The notes beneath the pieces were generated by a model that was not told the DNA's origin, did no database searches, and saw only the letters and a list, made by a program, of their open reading frames with translations. DNA of 64,000 bases from Owenia fusiformis (lineage: Eukaryota; Annelida; Polychaeta; Sabellida; Oweniidae): positions 26,427,248 through 26,491,247 of the forward strand of contig CAIIXF020000003.1 in NCBI GenBank assembly GCA_903813345.2. The letters run 5' to 3'. Position numbers and translations under genes: made by a program. Positions 1 to 12,000 of this stretch are shown here, one piece after another. How positions within the stretch are numbered: the stretch's first letter is position 1; each line of letters starts with the position of its first letter.

Positions 1-3000
1 AACGACGGAGGCCGATGGTAAACTATTACATTCTGATGTTTTGGGGATAATGGGTTTTTTATGTCACCGCCACAAGTGGTAACATATTGTCATAGTCTCC
101 AACTTTTTGTGGACGATTGTCGGTGATTGGTGTTCGGTGTTCAGCGTCTTTAACAAATGACGTCTGTAACAAAAGGCAGGTGGTGGCACTTTGCATGTTA
201 ATGCCTTATGTGATTCTTATGACTGGTTTCGATTTTCTTTTTAGATATTCCTTGATCTTTCCACTATTGCCACAATTGCTAACAAATTTATTTCGGTCAA
301 TCATATGGGAATACTTTTTTAGTTTATCAACTTATTGTGTATAGTTATATTTGAATTATCATCTGTCACAGAAGAAAGGTGATCAGTAATATCAGTCATG
401 ATCGAGAATAAGTATTTCTGATTTTGTTTGCCACAAGGTACGTAGGAGTTTTAGACAATAAAATGTAACCCGTCTACATTAATACACATTTCGTTGAAAG
501 GACAGAAGATCCACTCTCTAAGTACATGATGATATAGTAGTTTGATAAATGCTATGTTTTTTTATTTACAGTATGCGGAGGTACATTTGTTTCATCAAGT
601 GGAACAATTACGTCACCAAACTATCCACGCAACTATCCGAACAATCTGAATTGTACATACGTCATCCTATCTTACTACGGTCCTCGAACCATACACTTCA
701 ATGCATTCAGAACTGAAGGAAGCTACGATTATCTAAGGGTATTTGGAGATTTTCATGTATCCTTCCAGATAAAAATTAACAAACTTTGCATAATAAATCA
801 TACAACACATCTAACTCATAACACTACATGTTTAAACCAGGTCGTAACAAACTTGATGCAACGACATCGGAATCATAACGAGAGAAGCATATACCATTGT
901 ATTATTTTGCCAAATATCCCTTCTGGACTTAGAGAATCAGATGTAGCGAGCATTAAATTAAACATTTTCACCCATTTTTCATCGAAATAACTTCACCAAT
1001 TCATAACATGTCGTGAATCTTTAAATTTTTGGAGATATTGTTTTTGAGATTGTGAGGAATACATTGGTCGGTCAATTGTACATGTTGCTTGTAATTTTTT
1101 CACCAATGTATATCTGATTCTGCCTTTAAATATTAATCAGTTTTCTAATAATTATCATAGGTGTATGATGGGTTAGGTCGCACGAACACCTCCCTTGGAG
1201 TATTCAGTGGACGAAGCATTCCGGTAGATATTTCAACCACGGGGTATTTTGTGTACATTGTGTTTACGACTGATGGCAGTACTTCATTCAGTGGGTGGTC
1301 CCTTAATTATAGTTATAAACGTAAGTAAACAGACAGCGACTTATATTTCCAAACTTTGGAATACCGATATAGCCTAACACAACCTATCAGGATGTTGATT
1401 TATGAATCAAATGCGTGCGTGGTTTAGCAGAACAATACTTTTTTAAGAAATGACAAAGAATCCTGTTACATTATTTCTTGGAAATTAAAAGCACATAAAT
1501 GCACAATAGTGGAGCCCGAGTTAATAATAAGGATGGGTTTTAGAAAATGCATGAATAATTTCAAGGAAAAGAAAGAAAGGACAAGAAAAAGGACAAAAAT
1601 TGCATATTTTTTCTAATTAATTGGATTTTTCCGAAACCAACAAAGATATCAACCTATAACTTTAGGATAGTATTCATCTCTGTACTAACAATGTATGTTG
1701 TTGAACTCAGAACAATAGTTCATGTATCCTTTGAGTTATGAACTTATATTATAGTACCCCCCCCCCTAAAATATTTTCCTAGGGGCTAAAAAGCAGTGTC
1801 ATGGCCATCCCGTTGAGCTGTCATCTTTGAATCTCTTTATTAGCATGACAATCTGATCTAGAAAAATAGGTCTGTTGCTTTTTCTAAAAAATGCCTCAAA
1901 AACATTTTCCCTCGAGATATTCTGAAATTGGAACCTGTCTATAAGGTTCCTACTCGGGAATTCATTTAATATTCTTCTTGCCCCATAGTCTTCTCTTAAA
2001 ATTTGTATAAGAGCCGTATCTTCATTGCTTAATCTGGTCATACTGGCTCTTTTTGGCTCAGAGACCCTGGAATTAAGGGATGCTATTATCGGGCTACTTG
2101 TTCATAATTGAAATGGTAACTTAAAAACATAAAAATTTCGAAATTTCCCTTCATATTGCGGTCAAAGCTGCACTCAATATGCTAAATTGAATCATTATTT
2201 TATATGTAAGGATAAAACACAATTGATATTCAATTAAAAAGATATAAGTACTATGGTTAATTTTGCACTATTAAAGTTTAAATTGCGCTCCATTTCCACC
2301 ATTTTGGAATCCGCAGTGAATAAAGTTATGCTCACTCATCACACGTCTGGTGTCAATTTTAGCCTCTAACTCCACAAGAAAAACAAAGGTTTTCCAGTCA
2401 GATGGTGGCATATTGTAATTAGGAAATTATTTATCTTTAAAATGATATTCAATACATGGTATGATTTAAAATTTATCATGTGCTATTTATCTTCAAATTT
2501 GTGTATTGTTTTTTTGGCCCACTTTGTATTTACATTTCTCTCGTTTCTTGGTTATTAATCTCAACAAACATCTCCAGTATAATTTAGGGAACTAAATTAC
2601 CATGATTAAGCTTTAATTTTTACCCTCAATTAAAAAAGAAGTTTAAAGCAGGATGAACTGAATTTATATTATTTTCATTTATTTACTAACATACATACCA
2701 AAATATACGAACATTGGTGGATTTATGACCTAAGCGAGTCCCTAGTGTTGCGTACGCCCTCGAGTGCTTCAAATGTTTATTCGTTACAGAGTACAGCGGA
2801 AGCGGAAATGCTACAGAGACTCCTCCTACTGAATTTAACTCAACGACACCAGCTTTGCAGTTAACAACGGAGGCCGATGGTAAACTAAATATTCTGATGT
2901 TTTTGGAGACATTGGGGTTTTTATGTCACCGCCACAAGTGGTAACATATTGTCATAGTCTACAACTTTTTGTGGACGATTGTCGGTGATTGTGTTCGCAG

Positions 3001-6000
3001 CGTCTTTAACAAATGACGTCTGTAACAAAAGGCAGGTGGTGGCACTTTGCATGTTAATGCCTTATGTGATTCTTATGACTGGTTTCGATTTTCTTTTTTG
3101 ATATTCCTTTGTCTTTCCACTTTTGCCACAATTGCTAACGTATTTATTTAGGTCAATCATATGTGAATACTTTTTTAGTTTATCAACTTATTGTTGATAG
3201 TAATATTTGAATTATTATCTGTCACAGAAAAAAAGTGATCAGTAATATCAGTCATGATCGAGAATAAGTATTTCTGATTTTGTTTGCCACAAGGTAGGAG
3301 TTTTAGACAATAAAATGTAACCCGTCTACATTAATACACATTTCGTTGAAAGGATAGAAGATCCACTCTCTAAGTACATGATGATATAGTAGTTTGATAA
3401 ATGCTATGTTTTTTTTTTGAAGTATACGTATGCGGAGGTACATTTGTTTCATCAAGTGAGACAATTACGAAATCAACTAAAATCAAAAATACCTTAACAG
3501 CTACTTTTTTAGAAATATGGCTGTTCGATTGTAATCCCTTAAATGAAATGGGAACACGTTGTTGTGGGGAGTAGAAAGTTTTAAAAGCTGCTGACCTAAA
3601 TAAAAGTTGCTTCAATAAGTCCGAAATTACATGAGCTTTCATATGATATATGAGCCAGGCCACAGGAAAACGGGTCTTATCACAGATTTTTCAATATTTT
3701 GATTTTTTGTTTATCTTACGCCTTGGTCACATATGCTTCGATCAATCGGTCGCCGCCCGGCCGATTGAGTGTTTTGTTCAATATTGTATTCAATTTTGAA
3801 CAAAATACTCAATCGGCCGGGCCCCGTAGTGAAAATCGGAGCAAATATGACCAAGGCATTAAAAAGCGCAAAAAGACCTTTCAAATGAGCCATGCATATA
3901 TAGACCTAAAAGTTGGATCCTAATTTAGCACATTTTCCTCTTAATCTTGGGCACATTTTTGGCTCTGTAGCACAATTTAAATTTTTGTGAAAAGACCGGT
4001 TTTTCTATGGCCAGGCTCATATAACACGTGCCAGCCAGGATCGTTGATTGGCCAGGGACTCTCATTATTAAACAACGTGTAGAAACTATGAAGTTAAACT
4101 TCTAACTTATTTATAACTTACTGAAAACACATTTAGCACTGGCATTTTCCATAGACTTGGAGAAAACAAGTTGTTCTGTTAGGTACCAGGGGTGATTAAC
4201 AAATAACGCAAATAGAGCCCTACATTGTATCTCAGAAACTGTTTGGAGTTAGAACACCAAATTTGATACGTAGTATCACCAAATATTCATTATTATTGCA
4301 ACAAAATCAGAGGCACAAATATTACTTTATGTCAGAGTTACGGTTGCCATAGAACCCTGTGGTATGGGCACCTGAAGCAGGTCGTGAATCATAACAATAA
4401 GGTATTAAATGTCTGTCCAAAATGAGTTTGACACCGTTAAGTCATACAAAATTGATGTTATTTTGGTGTAAATCAATTCTGAAAAGTGTCTGTTAATTGT
4501 TATCTACTTTTAATCGTTATTTCATAATGCCTACCCAACAATAGCTTTGCCATTAGGCTATACAAGTTGAACCCAACGATAAGATGACAGAAACCTACAG
4601 GCATTGAGGAAATCAAAGTCAAGTCAGCCATGCTGAAAATGATAGAATTGAAAACTTCAGTCATCAGACTTCCATAGAAGACGGAGAGAACTGATATAAT
4701 GCTGTATTTTGAATGAAATGTCACTGCAAAGAACTTATGAGATGCTAAATAAGTCATTTGGTAATGAAAATGGACTAAGCAATGTCTACAGATGATACAG
4801 AACGATTTCTGAAAAACCAAGAAGATCTGCTGAGGATGCTTCCCGAAGAGGTGCTCCAAAAACAACACGCACAGCAGAGATGCTTAAAGAAGTAGAGCAG
4901 CTGGTTATGGTTGATAGGACTGTCACTTCTTAACATGAGCTGGGCATGAGTTATGAGTCTGAAAATGATTGTTAAAAAACTGTGACATCATATAGTTGAG
5001 GTGTTTCAGGTGCCCACGACTTGGGTTACCGTATGCTAAATCCTTATTATTACTTAATATTCAAGACCTACTTCAGGTACCCATACCACGGGTTACTATA
5101 GTAACTGTTACTTTGGCATATATCAATGTTTGTGCCTGAAACTTTCTGGAAATATTAATGAATGGTTGGTGATACTATGTATCAAGTTTTGTGTACTAAC
5201 TCCAATTAGTTTCTGAGATAGGGCTCTATTTGCGTTATTTGTTGATCACCCCTTGTATCATGTTTTACCACTGCCAAATCGTATTGTAGCGTCTGCCATA
5301 GTTTGTGTTTGTGCCACACTTGTTTTTGATAGCTTACCAAGTGTTCATTCTTAAAAAACAATAGAATGAATGTACTTTCCTTAAAATAACCTTACTTTCT
5401 TTAAAATAAACAACAACTCATTATATTGGTTTGGGATTTAAAGATAACTAATGTAGTATGGATGCATATACAACATGAATGACATAAGTTAACTTGTTAA
5501 CGAACAGTAAACGTGTCTTTAATACAGGATATCCGGAGTATTTCTACAGAGAATATGGAAATGAGATCAAACAAAGGTCTAGATATCTCAAAAGTTGGGC
5601 CAGAAAAAGTTGGTTTCAGGAAGCATATCTTGCCAGAGGCGTAGTCATTGGCTTTGTAATGTATATTCATGAATATTCTGAGACTGATGTTGCTAGAAAT
5701 ACAACTGTACTGCTACAAATATGGCGTCCATCCGTTCGGAGGTACAAGTATGCCTTAATTTGGGAAAAAGAAGTCACAGTTTTGGGAACTGAGAGTGGCA
5801 AAATCGAAGTAAGATATAAATAACATTGAAATCAAGAGATGAGTACATAAATCACACAGAATTTACTGAGTCATGTGTTGTCTTTTCACATACAGCAAAT
5901 ACCCGTTTCAATGGCAACCATATAACTGTGCAAGATTTTGTACAATTTTACTAAAATGAATAAAATCAAACCAGTTTATTCACAATGTTTTTTCAAGTTG

Positions 6001-9000
6001 AACATTTTGCCCATAATGGAGTTCTACGTTTTTTTTTATATATCCCTATAAAATAGGACGCCATGTGCAAAGGTGATATTGTTACGCGGGATTATGGCAT
6101 ATATTTATAGTCGCGTGCACTGTTCACCCTTATATGGCCTATATGACAACTGAAATTGGTTCTTGAATGGTGAGGAAAAGGGGGTATTATACAGTGTTCT
6201 TTTTTATATGATTGTTTTTCTTACAAAGCTGGTTTACACTTAAGGTTTTCACCTAGGTTACATGATACTTTTGATCTTTTCTCTTTGGTAATTGTGCTTT
6301 ATTAGAAACTTTAAAAACTTAAAAAATAAAATGTTCTGAGGAAGAAATCCTGAAAGTGAAACAATTTATTTTCCAGATATTCCTTTTACAAAATGAACAG
6401 TTTGAAATCAATTCTAGAGATAAAATAGGATGGACATATATCGATGATATAGGCCGTATTAGCTTCGACTATAGCTATAGATCTTGGAAAACATACTTCA
6501 TGCCCATAAACGAGACCAATCCTGTTGTGGGAAGCGTACATTATTTTGAAAAGGAACCCCTTCAAGCAATATTCTCCATTGGGACGTACATAGATACAAG
6601 TAGGTTTTTAGTTTAATATTGAGTTTAATGATAAAAGGCGACAAACACGCCAGAAGCCTGTCAGCCAGATGAATAACTCACTCCAGATCATGATTTGTTT
6701 AACCAAGAAAGCCTATTTAAATGTCAAAGTGAAATATACGTAAGTGGAAAATGAATAAAAACTGAGTTAAATTGAATTCAACCACTGGTTTATTAACGTA
6801 TGGAATTGTCCTTTAATTTTATGGCACGTTTCTAAAAGGGCCAGTGACAAAAGATGTTGTGATCCTTATTATGGACGTAACAACATCCCCAGAAGACGCT
6901 GCATATCAACTGGAAGCATTTGAGGGTTTAAAGGAATTATTAATTACAGAAGTAAGTTGATAATCATAATGTAAGGTTCGGGAACAATGAACAATGACTG
7001 AGTTAGAATGACTTTGATTTTTCTAAATCTTCAAACATGAACATTGCTTAAACATGAATGACGTTTAACCTTTCAAGACAATAGCTATATTAATCTTCAG
7101 CAGACGTACTCGAAGGCTCTGGAATTTATTTTGTGTAAAAATTGGACAATACATAATCAATGTGAAAAGTCGAACCATATGATGCAGCACTCGAACTATA
7201 TGATTCGAAACTCGAATCATAATATGCAAAATTCGCATCGTCATATCCGAAACTCGCATCATCATCTGCGTTTTATATCTATCTTAAACCAACAGTCAAT
7301 TTGCTTAGATAACTTATTTTCATTCACAGACGCACTGGCTCTATCAAGTATCACATATAGAGACACAAACTCGAATCACTTTGCAAACATTCAAAGCAAT
7401 GTTGAAATGTCACTCCGGATTGTGTTATAAGTAGCATAGAATACTAAACGAATTACAGACGAATCAAAGTAAAGGAGAACCCCCGATAAGGAGAGCTTTT
7501 TAGAAGGACACAACTATTTTATTCTGGAAGTGATCATCATGAAATTTTAAAATACTTTTAGAAATGAGGTGAATTTATACATCCTGAAATATTTTCTTCA
7601 TTTTGCTTAAAGTGTGCGCCTGACCCGGCTACGTATAGCACAGAGTTTATACTGGCGGATTAGACTAGTTCATTTTTTATATGTGTGTGAAAGCTTTCTC
7701 TTATTTGCGTTTTTTCGTTTAGTACGGTTTTGTTATAATTGCCGAGGTCATATAACCGGGATAAAACAATGATTATCGTTGACTGCCCATACACAAAACA
7801 TACGTTGAGTGAACAGTGTTATTACAAACAACAGGCTTTAGAATACAAAGCGTAGTGTGATAATAAGCTGCACACTATCACTGCTGCATGTACATATTAC
7901 TAATTTACTAGGGCTCCCAAAGAGTGGATAGGGAGGTTGTGTTTGTCACTTTTAAATTTTACATTTCAAAATTGTCATTTCACATGTCATAATTTGTTGG
8001 TTTCATTCGTTTAGCCAATCAAAACATTGTAAAACAATAAATTGTCTGTTACGTACAATCAATTTTGTTCAGTTTTGATTAGTTGTCAGAATAAAGTTAC
8101 GTTCGTCTGAATCCATGTATCAAAACAAAAATCCTATTTTCACTTCAAAATACTTCAGTGAGATGAAGGCTCGGAATTGTCACATGCAATAACTTATTGT
8201 CGTATTCGTTATTTTATCTTCTCGATAGTAGCATTTAGTCGCACATTTGATGCCAGGTCACCTTGTCGCGTACCTCTTGGGGAACCCCACATTTATGTGT
8301 GTACTCATGGAAGTAAATTCCCCGGTGTAGCCGAGAGCCACAAACTTTTCAACAGGTTCGAAATGACCAATTTCTCTCATATATACTCTAAATATTTTAT
8401 TATTTAGCACCTACAAAGTATTGCTAATAACCATATGTAATTTCAATAAGGAAACTTATCTGGCTACATATAAATTCAATATCAACACTAGCTGTTCTCT
8501 CAACACGTCCTGGCTTACCTTGTGGTGACAAACCCTGGATTTTCGCTATTTATAGTTTATCAACACCTGGACGCATGCGCATTTTATACTTTATCGGGCT
8601 CTTTAAAATCAATAACTTTCCCATTACTGTGCGAGCAAAATAGAATGTGGCTAACCCTACTATCACACCAAACTAGTTCTCACTACGTTCTCGAAAACGG
8701 GCTTCAACTGTGTACAAACGGACTGGACCTACTAAGAACCGTTTGGGATCTATTTACAAACTTCATCGAACGTACTCGAACGGGTAGGTCCTCTAGAACT
8801 TAGACAATGCTCAAAATGTTCTCGTGGTCGTCACGTTCTACAATTAGAACGAGTGACAACGTACTAACGACGAGCTGGACGTACTACAAACGGAACCGTC
8901 GTACTTCAATCCTACTAGGGACGTTTTAACAACGAGTTGAACTGTCTGAGGACGTGTTGAGAACGAGGTAGAACTAATTGCAAACTGGTTTTAACTGATT

Positions 9001-12000
9001 AAGAACGTGTTTAACACTGCTTATGAACGTGTTAGCAAAAATATAGCTATCACACCAAACAAGTTGCCACTGCGTTCTTCAAAACTGGTTTTAAACTGTG
9101 TGCGAACGGAATGATCGTAGCTGCAACTTTCTAAGGTCTATTTACGAACTTTATGATCGTTCTCAGACGGGAATGTGATTTTAGAATTTTGAATCGATTC
9201 AAAGTTCGATGGCGACCATACCGTTCTGTAATCAGGTCATGTTGACCTTCTAGACTAAGGGACGCGTTCTACTACGTTGCACACCGACGTAGTGCGACCT
9301 GAACGAATTGCGAACGAGATGGACGTATTGAAGACTGTTAAAGAACGAAGAAGCTAATTATTTCAGACATATTTCCCGACCACAGCCAGATTGAGCCCGT
9401 TTTTACGACGTTTTCATAGGACTGGCAAGAACGGATAAGAACTAGTTTGGTGTGATAGGGGGGTTAGTAACATAATGAACCCTACTATCACATCAAACTT
9501 GTTCTCACTACGTTCTCGAAAACGGGCTTCAACTGTGTATGAACGGACTGGACCTACCAAGAACCGTTTGGGATCTATTTACAAACTTCATCGAACGTAC
9601 TCGAACGGGTAGGTCCTCTAGAACTTAGACAATGCTCAAAATGTTTTCGTGGTCGTCACGTTCTACAATTAGAACGAGTGACAACGCACTAATGACGAGC
9701 TGGACGTACTACGAACGGAACCGTCGTACTTCAATCCTACTAGGGACGTTTTAACAACGAGTTGATCTGTCTGAGGACGTGTTGAGAACGAGGTAGAACT
9801 AATTGCAAACGGGTTTAAACTGATTAAGAACGCTGGTTATGAACGAGTTAGCAAAAATATAGCTATCACACCAAACAAGTTGCCACTGCGTTCTTCAAAA
9901 CTGGTTTGAAACTGTGTGCGAACGGAATGAACGTAGCTGCAACTTTCTAAGATATATTTACGAACTTTATGAACGTTCTCAGACGGGAATGTGATTTTAG
10001 AATTTTGAATCGATTCAAAATTCGATGGCGACCATACCGTTCTGTAATCAGGTCATGTTGACCTTCTAGACTAAGGGACGCGTTCTACGACGTTGCACAC
10101 CGACGTGGTGCGACCTGAACGAACTGCGAACGAGATGGACGTATTGAAGACTGTTTAAGAACGAAGAAGCTAATTATTTCAGACATATTTCCCGACCACA
10201 GCCAGATTGAGCCCGTTTTACGACGTTTTCGTAGGACTGGCAAGAACGGGTAAGAACTAGTTTGGTGTGATAGGGGGGTTAGCAAAGTCTTAGTTTTCGT
10301 AAAGAAATCGATGGGCGCTCCACCAAAAATATATTTTAAGATTTTTTTACGAATTGGTTCCATTATTCCGTCATTCTCATGAGTGGAAAAGGTCTCAAAA
10401 ACATATTTCAAGGGAAACGCCCATTGATTTCTTTTTATTTTCTATGAGTTCAGGTAAATATCTGTGACAATTTGTTCCTATCCCATCAGGCTATACACGG
10501 ATTTTAACCACAAATAAAGAGTCTTAAAAACGAGTTCATTGCCTTGGAAAAAATGTTCTTAATAAAGCAATTTATCACACTGTTTTGGTAATATCTATGA
10601 TCACTTAATATCTAAGATCATCTCTGATGTGGTGTTAAACTTCCATGATGATCACATCCAGAATAAAAGAGCAATATGTCCATTTAAAAAGCTCTCCTTA
10701 TCGGGGGTTCTCCGGAGCGAATATGTCAATTTTACACACGCATTTCAGTTCAAACTCGCATAAGATGGCTCCCGCTCGAAAAGAATGTCACAAACAACGT
10801 GCAACTCACATAGGGTGCGAGATTTGAAGTCACGTGACAATTACTTCCAAGTTTCCACATACGGCGCCCTCAATAGAAAGTCAAAGTCACGCAAGATTTC
10901 GAAAAAACAAATAAATCTCGAACATCTCTAGAAACCACTTTATGTTACATCATTGTGTGTGGTCTTCACATCATGCTTAGTGAAGGTAAAAACGTTCGTG
11001 CGCGTTGTATAAGCATTTGTTCGACCTGTATACTCTATTCGATGAAATTCTTAATCCACACCAGGGGGGAAGAATTCCCAAAGATGACGTTTCGTATTGG
11101 CATGTACGAAAACAAATTTTATTAACAGGCCTCATTTGCCATTGGAATGGATCTCCAAAAGTTCGCTTTAGTTTTATGAGTATTCTCTTCAAGTAGGTTA
11201 TGGATCGAGTAACTTCAATAGTATAACCGTAGGTTTGAAATGATGATGGTGAACTGATGTTAACGCTCGAACTCCCATGCAGTGTCTCGGTATAGTGATA
11301 TATCACTGCACGGGAGTTCGGTTAACGCCATTCCCGCGATTTCAAATTTAACTTTGCGCATGCGCAGCACTGAGAGAGCACGTGCTCATGATTGTTCAAG
11401 TGATCACATCCTGCAATTTGATTGGAGATGATTAAAATGACGTAGTGGGGAATCCCCGAATACGATAGAATATGAAAGAATTGTGGGAGCTGCTCACTTC
11501 TTCTGATTCACAGTCACATAGTTAGGCAAAGTGTGTCTGATTCCAGCCAAACCAAACACATCATTTCACATGACAGCAGCGCATGAAATTATCAATAACG
11601 CAAGTTAAATGTCACTAGTAAAACAGTATGCTGATGAATGGACTTTTCACATTGGATTTAATGACTTGCCAACTTGACCCTTAAAAAGTAAAACCATGTA
11701 TCGTCGTGAAGCGAATCATAAACAATGAAGATAAACAAAATGCTGCACAAAACTATATTATTTTATTATTTTCAGTTCAACTATGAGGTGATGGTATTTA
11801 GAATTGGAGACCACATGCAAATAGATCTACAGACAAAGATTATGCGCATTCGATCCGCCGTGATTGGAAGATATTACCAATACCCCGAGATGAACAAAAA
11901 ACTTCGCTGCATTGGTTTTGGAATTGGAGCCCATATTTGTGTCAATATTGTAGATGTTGAATTGGCTTGGATAACTGGTAATAAAATATTTTGTACATCA

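Larger units (their letters stand above)
7474..10713. mobile_element. 3.2-kb TIR element in an intron, with nested repeats
   Basis: Inverted ends of about 75 bp face each other. Both open GGAGAACCCCCGATAAGGAG on their own strands and continue through a shared TTTTATTCTGGA(A/T)GTGATC stretch. No target duplication is convincing, and the interior has no transposase that I recognise. It contains two tandem TIR units at 8651-10282. The element accounts for most of the 4.8-kb intron between exons 6839-6951 and 11776-11977. Confidence 0.65.

Noticed and set aside
4500-4868. 122-codon minus-strand ORF
   Set aside because: It is antisense to the mariner transposase remnant.
8522-8803. 93-codon ORF
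   Set aside because: It runs into the nested TIR unit and has no domain signal.
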